This document shows, one piece after another, positions 1 through 11,657 of a DNA stretch of 64,000 nt. The position numbers and the translations under genes were made by a program. Where the stretch lies: assembly GCF_034259325.1 (NCBI RefSeq), contig NZ_JAXIVS010000001.1, positions 1 to 64,000 of the forward strand, written 5' to 3'. Each line of letters starts with the position of its first letter. Within the stretch, counting starts at the first letter, position 1. Under the pieces are notes generated by a model, which saw only the letters and a program-made list of their open reading frames with translations, had not been told where the DNA came from and ran no database searches. Source of the DNA: Hyalangium ruber (GTDB lineage: Bacteria; Myxococcota; Myxococcia; Myxococcales; Myxococcaceae).

Positions 1-214
1 CTCGGCCTTGGCAACGAACAGGCGACGCTTGAGCAGCTCCAACTCCAGCCGTAGCCGCTCATGCGAAGCACGCAGCACGTCCCGCTCGCTCTCCAACTGA
101 GCGCTGCGCTGCCGCTCAGCGCTCAGCGCTCAGCAGCGCTTCAAGCTCGGCGATGCGCGCCAGCGTCGCGGCAGTGGGCTCCTGCAGGGGCACCTCGGCC
201 TTGTAACCCCTCAC
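1..214 (-). pseudogene. tnpC: IS66 transposase TnpC N-terminus, frameshifted and cut by window edge
   Basis: From a GTG at 214 the frame reads 32 residues, beginning VRGYKAEVPLQEP and continuing into a helical LARIAELEALL segment, then hits TGA at 116-118. The rest of the N-terminal coiled coil, including ERLRLELELLKRRLFVAKAE (1-60), continues in another frame. LKRRLFVAKAE is a hallmark of IS66 TnpC just before the zinc-finger/DDE part. The break falls exactly in a triple 7-bp repeat at 114-134. Removing one unit restores a single open frame. The GTG start is chosen because no ATG lies in this frame downstream of the tnpB stop. The catalytic domain is off the window. Confidence 0.8.
114..134. 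repeat. Three tandem copies of a 7-bp unit (GCTCAGC) causing the tnpC frameshift
   Basis: Positions 114-120, 121-127 and 128-134 are identical GCTCAGC units. Two units would keep the upstream and downstream halves of tnpC in one frame; the third adds 7 bp (+1) and brings in a TGA. This fits replication slippage at a short tandem repeat. Confidence 0.9.
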
Positions 215-280
215 CTCCGCGCTGTCGATACCTACCTCATAGGTAGGCGACCAGCGCGTGCAGCCCGCTCCACACCGTCC

Positions 281-622
281 TCAATGCGGACGAGCTCCTC
301 GACGCGGCGCCTCCACTCGCAGCCCGTCCAGCAACTCCTCCAGCACGTGCTCCTCCACCACCAGGTGGGCGGCTCCTTGCTCCAGCCCTTGCGGTACCTG
401 GAAGCAGCCCTGGTCCAGCCGCTTGTAGAACAGGCACAGCCCCGTCCCATCGTAGAAGAGCACCTTGAGCGCCGTACGCCGCTTGCCGAAGAACACGAAC
501 AAAGCTCCGCTGCGCGCCGGGCGCTCCAGTCGTGTCTCCACCAACCCAGCCAGCCGCTCGAATCCCCAGCGCAAGTCAATGGGCTCCAGCCCAACGAATA
601 TCTCCACGCCGTGCGGAATCAT
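281..622 (-). CDS. tnpB: IS66-family accessory protein TnpB (Orf2)
   Basis: This 113-residue protein has the usual TnpB length and the family signature: a GVEIFVGLEPIDLRWGFE start, an ALFVFFGKRRTALKVLFYDGTG core and a LFYKRLDQGCF motif. TnpB is required for transposition of IS66 elements, but its biochemical role is not established. Its ATG overlaps the tnpA stop (ATGA at 619-622), implying translational coupling. The frame is intact, unlike the neighbouring tnpC. Confidence 0.93.
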   Translation of the reverse strand: MIPHGVEIFVGLEPIDLRWGFERLAGLVETRLERPARSGALFVFFGKRRTALKVLFYDGTGLCLFYKRLDQGCFQVPQGLEQGAAHLVVEEHVLEELLDGLRVEAPRRGARPH

Positions 623-972
623 CGCGCCAGGCTCCCTCTGCTGGCCCCGAGCGCCTCCAGCGCCACCCCCACGGTGGCCACCTGCGCTCCAGCCGGCACC
701 AGCACTCGGGCTCCCTGCACTTCGATGATGACCGCCACCGACCGCGCCGCGGCCTCAGCCGGCTGCGGGGCTGGCGGCTGAGGGCCACCCACCAACCTCA
801 CCAGGGGCATTGCTCCTTCCTCTCGTGCTGGCTCCGCCAGTCGACTCGACCACCGGTAGAGCGTGCCGGCCGTAAACTCCTGGCCCTTGCAGTACTCCCC
901 GGCGCTCTGACCGCTGGCGCGCCAGTCCTCCACCCGCTTCTTCCACACCTCGATGTCTGCCATGCGCCCCAC
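619..972 (-). CDS. tnpA: IS66-family accessory protein TnpA (Orf1)
   Basis: This 117-residue protein has a helix-turn-helix-like N-terminus (W-KRVEDWRASGQSAGEYCK followed by TLYRWSSRLAE) typical of IS66 TnpA. The C-terminus carries the conserved AVIIEVQGARVLVPAGAQ pattern. It is presumed to bind DNA and assist transposition. ATG at 972 could be replaced by the in-frame ATG three codons later (MADIEVW). It is the promoter-proximal gene of the element. Confidence 0.9.
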   Translation of the reverse strand: MGRMADIEVWKKRVEDWRASGQSAGEYCKGQEFTAGTLYRWSSRLAEPAREEGAMPLVRLVGGPQPPAPQPAEAAARSVAVIIEVQGARVLVPAGAQVATVGVALEALGASRGSLAR

Positions 973-1041
973 CTTGCTCGCTCTGGCTCAGCTACTCCAG
1001 ACGGGGCTCATGCAGCGGATACGCGGCGTGGACCGTGCTGA

Positions 1042-2715
1042 TTAGCAGCCGGTCTCGACCGCGCCGATGTCCGGCGCTCCACCGCAGAACGGCAGGCCCA
1101 CGTTCGTGCCCTGGTCCACCGCCGGGGCCGCCTGGGGCTGGAACTCCGCCGACAGCTGCGGGTCCGCCGACGTCGAGGTGAGATCGCCCGTTGTCTCCTT
1201 GAACAGATCCAGCCCCACCTCCGAGCCCCCCGCCTTGAACTGGGCGTTCGTCGGGAAGAGGTTGAACCCCATCTTCATCCCCGGACGCTGACCGCCCAGG
1301 TTCACCGCCAGCGCGGCGTCGATGATGTTGTTCTCCACGGTGACGTTGCTCGTCGGGCCTCCCGTGCCATGCCCCAGCACCAGCGCCGCCGCCGCCACGC
1401 GCGTGATGGTGTTGTTCACCACCACCGTGCCCTCGGAGTTCTCCAGGCGGATGCCAGAGCCCTCGCCCCCGTTCTGGTTGGTGATGTCATAGACGCGGTT
1501 GCGCCGGATGATCACACCGCTCGGCACGGGACCCTCGCGATTGCCTCCCACCGAGATGCCCTTGCCCGAGTCGTACACATCGTTGTTCTCGATGAGCACG
1601 TTGCGCGCCGAGTAATGCACCACCACCGCGTCGCCCTTCGCCGTCGACGACGGCTTGAAGCGGTGCATCCGGTTGTTGCGGATCACCACGTCGTGGCAGG
1701 TCTTGATATCCACCGCGTTCTCACGGTTGGCGTAGAAGTGGTTGTTCTCCACCACCAGCCCCTTCGCCGGCGGCAGGCTGCTGAACCCCTCGGGCCCCAG
1801 GCACTGCACCGAGTCACCCGAGTTGTCGTGGATGTCGTTGTTGCGCACCGTGATGTCGACCGACGAGGGCTGCACCACCACGCCGTGCGAGTCCTGGTTG
1901 CCCGTCTTCTTCACGAAGTCGTGGATGTGGTTGTTCTCGATGACCGCGCCCGTGGCCTTGCCATAGGTCGTCACGCCCGCGCCCCCCGCGCCGTGGTGCA
2001 GCTCCGAGTTGGCCAGCACCGAGCCGCGCACGTCTCCCTCGAAGGTGACGCCAAACCGCGCCTCTCCCTGCACGTCGATCTCGAAGCCGTCGATGATCCA
2101 GTTCGGCCGGCTCACCTGCACCAGCGCGCCACTGCCCCCGCTGGGGATGATGCGCGGCTTGCCCTCGCCCTGGAGGGTGATCTTCGCATCGGCCGTTCCC
2201 GCCTTCACGTTCTGCCCCAGGGCGAGGGTCTCGGCATAGGTGCCCGGCAGGACGCGGATGATCTCGCCCGGCCCCACCACGCTCAGCGCCTTGCCGATGG
2301 TCCGGAAGGGCTGCGCGGCGCTGCCCGCCGCGGTATCGCTGCCCGAAGCGCTCACCACCCACTCCCGCACCGGCGGCTTGGCGGTCGTCTCGGGCGCGGA
2401 GGTCTGCTCTCCCGGCTGGAGTGCGATGGGCGTATGGCCCTCGTGCGCCGGCAGGTCCGCCACCGGGGTATTCGGAACGGGCTGCGCGCCGACAGGAACC
2501 GGCTGGCCCATGGCCGTAGTGGACTCAGAGTCCCCCGGAGTGGGGGTAGGCGTCGGGGACGCGCCCACGTTCGGCGTGGCTGCGCGAGGTACACCCGCGG
2601 TCGCATTCGAGGCCGCCGGGGCCTCGTCCACCGAGCCCGTATCTCCGGGCTGACAGGCCCATAGGCCGGTCGAGAGCAGGCAAGCGGCCATCCAGGCCGC
2701 CAGGGACTTCCGCAT
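1042..2715 (-). CDS. Secreted right-handed parallel beta-helix (DUF1565/NosD-like) lipoprotein
   Basis: The 557-residue product begins with a lipoprotein signal (lipobox LWAC, Cys about residue 21). A Pro/Thr/Ala-rich linker to about residue 115 follows. Next is a DUF1565-type start (WVVSASGSDTAAGSAAQPFRTIGKAL) and a long run of beta-helix coils marked by repeated V-IENN-I/ IRNNRM patterns. Such folds occur in polysaccharide lyases and surface proteins; I see no specific catalytic signature, so the activity is unknown. AGGAGG stands 5-6 bases before the ATG. It is divergent from the SpoIID-like gene, and its 3' end lies about 70 bp from the IS66 element. Confidence 0.85.
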   Translation of the reverse strand: MRKSLAAWMAACLLSTGLWACQPGDTGSVDEAPAASNATAGVPRAATPNVGASPTPTPTPGDSESTTAMGQPVPVGAQPVPNTPVADLPAHEGHTPIALQPGEQTSAPETTAKPPVREWVVSASGSDTAAGSAAQPFRTIGKALSVVGPGEIIRVLPGTYAETLALGQNVKAGTADAKITLQGEGKPRIIPSGGSGALVQVSRPNWIIDGFEIDVQGEARFGVTFEGDVRGSVLANSELHHGAGGAGVTTYGKATGAVIENNHIHDFVKKTGNQDSHGVVVQPSSVDITVRNNDIHDNSGDSVQCLGPEGFSSLPPAKGLVVENNHFYANRENAVDIKTCHDVVIRNNRMHRFKPSSTAKGDAVVVHYSARNVLIENNDVYDSGKGISVGGNREGPVPSGVIIRRNRVYDITNQNGGEGSGIRLENSEGTVVVNNTITRVAAAALVLGHGTGGPTSNVTVENNIIDAALAVNLGGQRPGMKMGFNLFPTNAQFKAGGSEVGLDLFKETTGDLTSTSADPQLSAEFQPQAAPAVDQGTNVGLPFCGGAPDIGAVETGC

Positions 2716-2855
2716 CAGTTGCCTCCTAAAAGGTGGGTGAGCATGGCCAACGCATGGCCCCGGGCCACCTATTCGTCCTGGAGTCTCCTGAGCATGCGTC
2801 CCAGCAAGCGCTCGAAGTGGCGGCCGGTGCTCGACACGGCTACGGTCCTTACGCC

Positions 2856-4583
2856 GTGCTCAAGGCCGCCACCACCCTGCTTGCGCTGCTGCTCGCCGCC
2901 TGCGCCACTCCGTCTCCGGCTCCGTCTCCCGGGCCCAGCGACACGGCGCCCGCGGCGCGTCCTGCCGCGCCCACGGACGTGAGCGTTCCTCCCCTGCCCG
3001 AGGAGGATCCGCTGTCCCAGCGGCTGACGGCCCCCACGGACGTGAAGCGGCTCGACTTTCGCGGCGGCGAGCCGCAGGTCCCCATCCGGTTGATGGAGGG
3101 CCGGCCACAAGTGACGTTCTCTCCCCGAGGGCGGATGCGGCTGCGCTTCGGCGGCCCCGAGGACAAGGTGCTCGAGGCCCCCGCCGGCACCGTGTGGAAG
3201 GTCCGCGTCACCCAGGGCGAGCCCGCGGTGCTCAGCTCCCGAGTGCAGCTCGAGGAGTTCCGGTTCGCGGACAAGACGGGCTTGGCGACAGCGCAGGAGG
3301 AGTGGCAGGCCCGAGGCCTGTCCGTGCGCACCCATGTCCTGGGGGCCCTCTATGGCATCGCCGGCAAGGTCATCGACAACCGGCGCTACCTGCTGCTGGT
3401 GGACGAAGAGCTCACGCACGAGGAGGCCGTCGCGCGGCAGGCGGAGCTGCTTCGCCAGTTCGGAACGCGGACGACGCTCTTCGAGGAGGTGCGCACCCCG
3501 GCGCGCGGCATCCTCGAGGTGCGCGACAGGACCGGCGGCGTGGTGGGCCTGGCCCAGGACACGCTCATGGCGGAGACGCTGGATGGAGCGGGCTTCGACG
3601 TGCGGCAGGTGGAGCACAACGTCGGCTACGACAACCACGGCTTCGAGGACCGCAGCTTCCGGGGCACGCTGCAGCTCGCGGTGGATCGCTTCGGCACGCT
3701 GGCGGTGGTGAACGGGGTGAAGCTGGAGGAGCTGCTCAAGGGCCTGGTGCCCTCGGAGATCTACGCCCGCGCGCACATGGAGGCCCTCAAGGCCCAGGCG
3801 GTGACGGCTCGGGGCGAGGTGCTGGCCAAGGTGGGCGTGAAGCACCTGGCGGACCCGTACCTGCTGTGCTCCGAGCAGCACTGCGCCGTGTACCGGGGCC
3901 GCACGGGCGAAGCGGCCAGCACCAGCGCGGCGGTGGAGGCCACCCGGGGCGAGGCGCTCTTCTCCCAGGACGGGCGGCTGGTGGACTCGGTCTACAGCGC
4001 CATGTGTGGCGGCCACACGGAGGACAACGAGATCGTCTGGGGAGATCCGCCGGACCCCAGCCTGCGCGGACGGCCGGACCTGCTGGAGCCTCCCGCCGGG
4101 GCACCCTCCCCTTCCAATCTCGAGGAGTTCCTGAAGGCCACGGACCTGCCGGCCGCGTGCCGGCTGTCCAGCTTCGCGCAGCCGAGCAAGTTCCGCTGGG
4201 AGAAGCGCTTCTCGGCGGCGCAGGTGAACGCCTTCACGGAGAAGCTGGGCGTCGGCCCCGTGCAGGCGATGACGCTCGAGGAGCGGGGCGTCTCGGGCCG
4301 GGCCCGGCTGCTGATGATCTCCGGAGAGCGCGGCGCCACGCAGATTCGCGGAGAGCTGAACATTCGCCGGCTCTTCGGGATGCTCAACAGCAGCATGGCG
4401 GTGGTGAGGGCCGAGCGAGACGCCGAGGGCCGCATTACCAGTTGGGTGTTCCGGGGCGGCGGCTGGGGCCACGGGGTCGGAATGTGCCAGACGGGGGCCA
4501 TCGGTCGAGCGGAGGCGGGCCAGCGCTACCGGGACATCCTCCACCACTACTACAACGGAGCCGAGGTAGCCCCCATCTACTAG
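2856..4583 (+). CDS. SpoIID/LytB-domain lipoprotein
   Basis: I place the start at GTG 2856 because it gives a clean lipoprotein signal (MLKAATTLLALLLAAC). The same frame is open upstream to GTG 2733, but that stretch does not look like protein. The product is about 575 residues. The C-terminal half is a SpoIID domain: VNGVKLEELLKGLVPSEI, ALKAQAVTARGEVLAK, CGGHTEDNE, and the terminal GWGHGVGMCQTGAIG motif. SpoIID enzymes are lytic transglycosylases that cleave denuded glycan strands in sporulating Firmicutes. In Gram-negatives the relatives are probably peptidoglycan-modifying envelope proteins. Divergent from the beta-helix lipoprotein. Confidence 0.85.
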   Translation: MLKAATTLLALLLAACATPSPAPSPGPSDTAPAARPAAPTDVSVPPLPEEDPLSQRLTAPTDVKRLDFRGGEPQVPIRLMEGRPQVTFSPRGRMRLRFGGPEDKVLEAPAGTVWKVRVTQGEPAVLSSRVQLEEFRFADKTGLATAQEEWQARGLSVRTHVLGALYGIAGKVIDNRRYLLLVDEELTHEEAVARQAELLRQFGTRTTLFEEVRTPARGILEVRDRTGGVVGLAQDTLMAETLDGAGFDVRQVEHNVGYDNHGFEDRSFRGTLQLAVDRFGTLAVVNGVKLEELLKGLVPSEIYARAHMEALKAQAVTARGEVLAKVGVKHLADPYLLCSEQHCAVYRGRTGEAASTSAAVEATRGEALFSQDGRLVDSVYSAMCGGHTEDNEIVWGDPPDPSLRGRPDLLEPPAGAPSPSNLEEFLKATDLPAACRLSSFAQPSKFRWEKRFSAAQVNAFTEKLGVGPVQAMTLEERGVSGRARLLMISGERGATQIRGELNIRRLFGMLNSSMAVVRAERDAEGRITSWVFRGGGWGHGVGMCQTGAIGRAEAGQRYRDILHHYYNGAEVAPIY

Positions 4584-4723
4584 CTCCCCCTCCCGCCAGG
4601 AGAGGACCCCGGGACGGGGCCGGCGGTGTCCAGAGACGATTCCTGGGAAAATACAGCCGCTCTCCTGTTCTCCTGGCGACGGCTTGGGAGTAGCAAGGCG
4701 CTTCGAGGGTTATCATTCAAGAC

Positions 4724-5968
4724 GTGGTCACACACACACCGGCAGACAGGCGCAGGCGGAGAAAGGAGGGGCCTGGACGGCTCCTCCTGGCGTTCCTGCT
4801 CGCCCTGCTGGCGCATGTGGCCTTCGTAGGAGGAATCATCCTCCTGTCCTACATCCAGGTGAACCTGCCGGGAGGCGACAAGCAGCTGACCCGCAAGCCC
4901 AGCGCCGTCGCCGTGCGGCCGCTGACCGCGGACCAGTGGGCGAAGAACCGCGGCGAGTCCAAGCCCTCGAAGAGCCAGACGACCGAACGCCCCCGCCTCG
5001 AGGAGAAGAAGGAAGAGAAGAAGGACCGGAAGCGGCCCGACGGCCAGGTGGTGGACGTGCAGCGGGGCAACGAGCAGGAAGCCCCGGACGCGAAGTACAT
5101 CGCCGAGCGGGACAACAAGGTGGCCAAGGAGACGAAGGCCCGCGAGCAGACGGCCCACTACCGCAACGCCATGCCTCAGCAGACGGCGCCGCAGTCGCGC
5201 CAGGGCGATGGCCAGCAGGCCGTGGAGCAGCCCCAGGTCGCTGGCAACAACGGGCTGGGCCAGGACGAGCTCCCCATGAGCGGAGGCGAGACCAAGCCCC
5301 GCTTCGAGCTTCCCGATGCGCGCAAGAAGCAGGAGATCGCGCTGAAGACGGACCCGAGCTCGCCGGGGCCGGGCATGGAAGTGAACAACCGCAACGAGAG
5401 CGATGAGATCGCGGGCAACTCCAAGCGGCTGCGCGTCAACAACGGCACCGGCGCGGACGAGAACCAGGGCTCCATGGGGCGCGTGGGCCTGCCCGGAGTG
5501 GCTACACTGATGCCCTCGCAGGCGGTGATGGACAAGCTCATCGGCGCGGCGCCCAACGATCACCTCCGGGACGTGGACGAGGGCGAGGGCACCCTGCTCA
5601 ACACCCGCGAGTGGAAGTACGCCAGCTTCTTCAACCGGGTGAAGCAGAGCGTGGGGATGTACTGGAACCCCAACTCCCTGCTCCGCCGCAGGGACCCGAC
5701 CGGCGCCATCTACAGCGGCAAGGACCGGTACACGCTGGTCAACGTGACGCTGAACGAGCGGGGCCTGGTCGAGGACATCCGCGTGGAGAAGAGCAGCGGC
5801 CTGGACTTCCTGGACCTGGAGGCCGTGGACTCCTTCCAGCGCGCGCAGCCCTTCCCCAACCCGCCGCCCGGGCTGCTGGAGGACGACTCCAAGGTGCGCT
5901 TCTCCTTCGGCTTCTTCCTGGAGATGGGTGGCGGCCCGCGGATGCGCCTCTTCCGGCAGTCCAATTGA
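4724..5968 (+). CDS. TonB-family energy-transducer-like protein
   Basis: This 414-residue protein starts at GTG 4724. It has an Arg/Lys-rich cytoplasmic N-terminus and one membrane helix (about residues 18-43). A long charged periplasmic linker rich in Lys, Gln and Glu follows. The C-terminus is TonB_C-like: YTLVNVTLNERGLVEDIRV, then SSGLDFLDLEAVDSFQRAQP and FPNPPPGLLE. That domain contacts outer-membrane receptors in classical TonB systems. No exbBD pair is adjacent; the TolQ/TolR set in the window is about 49 kb away. Myxobacteria also use TonB_C proteins in motility machinery, so nutrient uptake is not assured. Confidence 0.8.
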   Translation: MVTHTPADRRRRRKEGPGRLLLAFLLALLAHVAFVGGIILLSYIQVNLPGGDKQLTRKPSAVAVRPLTADQWAKNRGESKPSKSQTTERPRLEEKKEEKKDRKRPDGQVVDVQRGNEQEAPDAKYIAERDNKVAKETKAREQTAHYRNAMPQQTAPQSRQGDGQQAVEQPQVAGNNGLGQDELPMSGGETKPRFELPDARKKQEIALKTDPSSPGPGMEVNNRNESDEIAGNSKRLRVNNGTGADENQGSMGRVGLPGVATLMPSQAVMDKLIGAAPNDHLRDVDEGEGTLLNTREWKYASFFNRVKQSVGMYWNPNSLLRRRDPTGAIYSGKDRYTLVNVTLNERGLVEDIRVEKSSGLDFLDLEAVDSFQRAQPFPNPPPGLLEDDSKVRFSFGFFLEMGGGPRMRLFRQSN

Positions 5969-6024
5969 CAGAAGCGCACGGGAGGCTCGCGGCCGGAGCG
6001 CGGGGACATTAGGGTTCCACCTCC

Positions 6025-6927
6025 GTGGAAGCCTCCATCTCAACCCCTCTCGATGCCTACACGGAGCGCAACCGGAAGGTCCGCCGGGTGCTCGCGGCCA
6101 TCCTCGCCGCCAACTGGGCCGTGGCCATCGCCAAGCTCGGCTTCGGCCTGCTCCACCAGTCGGCCTCGGTGACAGCGGACGGCCTGCACTCCTTCATCGA
6201 CGGCAGCTCCAACATCATCGGCCTGGTGGCCATGACGGCGGCGGCCCGCCCCGCCGATGAGGACCACCCCTACGGCCACGGCAAGTTCGAGGCGATCGCC
6301 TCGCTGGGCATCGGGGCGATGATCGGCATCGGCATGCTGGAGCTGGGGCGCATGGCGCTCGACTCGCTGCTGCATGACCGGCACCCCACGGTGACACCCA
6401 TCATGGCGGGGGTGATGCTGTGTACCCTCGTGGTGAACCTCGCCGTCACCCGCGTGGAGCGCTCCTACGGCCAGAAGCTCAAGAGCTCACTGCTGCTGGC
6501 GGATGCCAACCACACCCTCTCGGACGTGTTCGTCACGCTGGCGGTGCTGTTGTCCCTGCTGCTGGTGTGGATGGGCTACCCGCGCGCGGACGGGGTGATC
6601 GCCCTGCTGGTGATGGTCTTCGTGGCCTGGGTGGCCTACGGCATCGTCCGGCAGGCGGTGGGCATCCTCTCGGACACGGCGCGCCTGGATCCGACGAAGG
6701 TCTCGGAGCTCACCATCAGCGTGCCAGGCGTGCGCTCGTGCCGGGACGTCCGCAGCCGAGGCATGGAGGACAGCGTCTACGTGGACCTGAAGATCGAAGT
6801 GGACCCGAACCTCACCACGGCCCAGGCCCACGACGTGGCGGACCAGGTGGAGCAGAAGCTCCACTCCGCCTTCCCACAGGTGGTGGATGTGGTGGTGCAT
6901 GTGGAGCCCGCGCGCGCGGCGGGCTGA
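6025..6927 (+). CDS. Cation diffusion facilitator (CDF) family metal transporter
   Basis: The 300-residue protein (GTG start at 6025) has the CDF fold: six membrane helices and a C-terminal cytoplasmic ferredoxin-like domain (about residues 215-298). Metal-site motifs are SVTADGLHSFIDGSSN in helix 2 and LLADANHTLSDVF in helix 5, both HxxxD as in Zn/Fe/Co exporters. HPYGHGKFEA is the usual inter-helix signature. It probably exports divalent metal in exchange for protons; the metal cannot be decided from sequence. It lies 56 bp downstream of the TonB-like gene and may share its transcript. Confidence 0.92.
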   Translation: MEASISTPLDAYTERNRKVRRVLAAILAANWAVAIAKLGFGLLHQSASVTADGLHSFIDGSSNIIGLVAMTAAARPADEDHPYGHGKFEAIASLGIGAMIGIGMLELGRMALDSLLHDRHPTVTPIMAGVMLCTLVVNLAVTRVERSYGQKLKSSLLLADANHTLSDVFVTLAVLLSLLLVWMGYPRADGVIALLVMVFVAWVAYGIVRQAVGILSDTARLDPTKVSELTISVPGVRSCRDVRSRGMEDSVYVDLKIEVDPNLTTAQAHDVADQVEQKLHSAFPQVVDVVVHVEPARAAG

Positions 6928-6930
6928 CGC

Positions 6931-7401
6931 TCACCACTGAGGCGAAGGGCTCGGCAGCCTCGGAAGCTGGCGCGGCAGGTTGCGCCGCACGTTGTTGGCG
7001 AAGTCGGAGGCGGCGGAGTGGAGCGAGGTGACCGTCCGCTGCCCGATATTCTCGCGGTAGGACAGGGACGTCGCGTAGACGGGCCCGCCCAGGAGCAACA
7101 CCACCGCCGGGACGATGCACAGCCCCAGGGGAGGCAGCGCCGCGAGCACCAGCCCGAAGCTGCGCCGGACCGGCGAAGCGAAGCCGGGCGAGCGCTGCAG
7201 TTTGGCGAGGCCGCGCGCGAAGAGCAGCCCGCCCACCCATCCCAGCAGGCACGCCAGCCCCCAGCTCATCCCACCCACCGCCGTGCCCAGTACGGGCCGC
7301 AGCAACGTGGGCTGAAGCACGCCCAGCAGACACGCGAGGACCACCGGACTCCCCGCGATAATCAACACCAGCCCCCACTGCCGACCGTTGAGCCTCGCCA
7401 C
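6931..7401 (-). CDS. Hypothetical integral membrane protein
   Basis: The frame is open further upstream, but GTG 7401 is chosen because GGGGAGGTG stands just before it and the upstream residues are Ser/Arg-rich and unprotein-like. The 156-residue product has three or four hydrophobic segments (about residues 8-30, 37-62 and 85-110), then a soluble tail ending SFANNVRRNLPRQ-like and Pro/Ser-rich. I recognise no family. It converges with the CDF gene and is divergent from the EcsC-like gene. Confidence 0.6.
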   Translation of the reverse strand: MARLNGRQWGLVLIIAGSPVVLACLLGVLQPTLLRPVLGTAVGGMSWGLACLLGWVGGLLFARGLAKLQRSPGFASPVRRSFGLVLAALPPLGLCIVPAVVLLLGGPVYATSLSYRENIGQRTVTSLHSAASDFANNVRRNLPRQLPRLPSPSPQW

Positions 7402-7558
7402 CCGTCCACCTCCCCGCGAAGGACGATGTGAAGCCCTCCTTGGAGCGCCAAGGGGCCGAGCAACCGGCATGTCCGGCGCTTGACAGGCCTGGGGGCGGTC
7501 GACCAGCGTCCCGTGCATCCCCGGGACATGACGCCTGGGGCCGCCACGAGGGGGGCAC

Positions 7559-8296
7559 ATGAAGGAAGTCGAGGACCAGAGCCAGGGGCGCAAGCTGCTA
7601 ACCGTGGTTGAGCGCATCATCGCCGACACGGACAGCCTGATCGCGCTCTCCCAGGAGCACCTGCGCCGCGCCCAGCAGCAGAAGCTGGACGACGAGCTGG
7701 CCACGATCGAGGCGGCGGCGCTGGAGGTGGTCCGTCACTTCTCCAACCGCACCGCCATCACCGGTGGCCTGGCGGCGGCCCCAGCGCTCATCCCCGGCGC
7801 GGGCACCCTGCTGGCGGCCGCGGGCGGCACGCTGGCGGACATGGGCATGGTGCTCAAGTACGAGGTGGAGATGGCGCTGGTGCTCAGCCACCTCTACGGC
7901 TTCGACATCACCCAGGACAAGGAGCGCCAGCTCGCCTTCCTCATGGCGTCCGTGAGCACCTACAACGCCAAGAGCGGCCGTAACTTCTTCGTGGATGTGG
8001 CGCACGCCGAGAGCATCGCCATCTGGAAGTACGCGCCCCGCGAAGTGTCGAAGATGCTGGTGAGCGTGTTCACCAAGATCGCCTTGATGCAGCTCTCCAA
8101 GAGCCTGCTGCGCGCGCTGCCGCTGGTGGGCATCGCCGTGGGCTCCTCGATGAACAAGGTGCTCACTGGCCGCGTGGGCGAGCGCTGCATGCAGGACCTC
8201 AAGGTGCGGCGTCAGTTCGCGAAGGAGCAGGCACCGGCCGAGGAAGTGGTGGAGGCCAAGGTCCGCAAGCCCAAGAAGAAGAAGAAGGCGAGTTGA
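7559..8296 (+). CDS. EcsC-family protein
   Basis: The 245-residue protein has a helical N-terminus, a Gly/Ala-rich amphipathic stretch (AAAPALIPGAGTLLAAAGG, about residues 77-95) and a second hydrophobic segment near residue 190 (LPLVGIAVGSSMNKVLTGRVG). It ends in a Lys-rich tail. This pattern, with the KYEVEMALVLSHLYG segment between, matches the EcsC family. EcsC is encoded beside the B. subtilis ABC transporter EcsAB but its molecular function is unsettled. Start ATG 7559. Followed by a small gene and a strong terminator. Confidence 0.7.
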   Translation: MKEVEDQSQGRKLLTVVERIIADTDSLIALSQEHLRRAQQQKLDDELATIEAAALEVVRHFSNRTAITGGLAAAPALIPGAGTLLAAAGGTLADMGMVLKYEVEMALVLSHLYGFDITQDKERQLAFLMASVSTYNAKSGRNFFVDVAHAESIAIWKYAPREVSKMLVSVFTKIALMQLSKSLLRALPLVGIAVGSSMNKVLTGRVGERCMQDLKVRRQFAKEQAPAEEVVEAKVRKPKKKKKAS

Positions 8297-8333
8297 TTCC
8301 CTCGCCCCTGCAGTACCGAATGAGGAGACACCG

Positions 8334-8591
8334 ATGACCATCCAGTCCATGTTCACAGTCGAAGGCATGACGCTGCGCGACTGGTTCGCGGGCCAGGCGC
8401 TCGCCGGACGGCTCGCGAGCCCGGAGATGACGGCGGCCGCCGCCCACAACCACGCGGAGCTCGCGCGGTGGGCGTATGCGGTGGCCCAGTCCATGATGGC
8501 GCAGCGCGATCAGCTCTATGCCAATGAGGAGCACGCCATGTGGGGCCCCGGCGAGCCGATGCCCCCGCCCCCCGAAGCCCAGCCCAAGTAG
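8334..8591 (+). CDS. Small protein resembling a prophage-type family
   Basis: The 85-residue product follows a good ribosome site (GAGGAGACACCG before ATG 8334). Its core, GMTLRDWFAGQALAG followed by WAYAVAQSMMAQRD, resembles a short protein common in phage and prophage genomes with an MTLRDYFA...AYAIADAM pattern. The tail is Pro-rich. Function unknown. It is probably co-transcribed with the EcsC-like gene 37 bp upstream and ends just before the hairpin at 8617-8649. No other phage genes are nearby. Confidence 0.6.
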   Translation: MTIQSMFTVEGMTLRDWFAGQALAGRLASPEMTAAAAHNHAELARWAYAVAQSMMAQRDQLYANEEHAMWGPGEPMPPPPEAQPK

Positions 8592-8616
8592 CCCGCCGCG
8601 CTTCTTTCCAAAGACG

Positions 8617-8649
8617 AAGGCCGTCTCCCCACTCGGGAGAGACGGCCTT
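8617..8649. terminator. Bidirectional intrinsic terminator between convergent genes
   Basis: An 11-bp perfect stem AAGGCCGTCTC (8617-8627) / GAGACGGCCTT (8639-8649) encloses a further CCC/GGG pair, with A- and T-rich flanks on both sides. It lies between the plus-strand small gene ending at 8591 and gcvP ending at 8679, so it can serve both. Confidence 0.85.
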
Positions 8650-8678
8650 TGTGCTTCACGAAGCCACAGACGCGGGGA

Positions 8679-11576
<2,898 letters not shown>

Positions 11577-11657
11577 GATGTTCGAGCGCTCGCGTGCGAG
11601 AGAATTCAAAGGCCGTGCGTAACAACCGGCGCGCGCGGATTCAGCCTGGGTTCGGCA

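Larger units (their letters stand above)
1..972 (-). mobile_element. IS66-family insertion sequence, partial
   Basis: Three consecutive minus-strand reading frames have the order and overlaps of an IS66 element: tnpA (start 972), tnpB, then tnpC running off the left edge. The tnpA/tnpB junction is a 4-bp ATGA overlap, typical of the family. The upstream terminal inverted repeat should lie between 972 and the stop of the beta-helix gene at 1042. I could not identify it because the other end of the element is outside the window. tnpC is frameshifted, so this copy is probably not autonomous. Confidence 0.85.

Noticed and set aside
1..214. Programmed ribosomal frameshift as the explanation for the broken tnpC
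   Set aside because: No slippery A6/A7-type heptamer precedes the break, and the 7-bp repeat explains it fully.
2733..2855. N-terminal extension of the SpoIID-like protein from GTG 2733
   Set aside because: The extension would bury the lipoprotein signal behind about 41 unprotein-like residues; GTG 2856 gives a clean signal peptide.
8334..8591. Remnant prophage
   Set aside because: Only one small phage-like protein is present; flanking genes are ordinary chromosomal genes and no integrase, capsid or attachment site is nearby.
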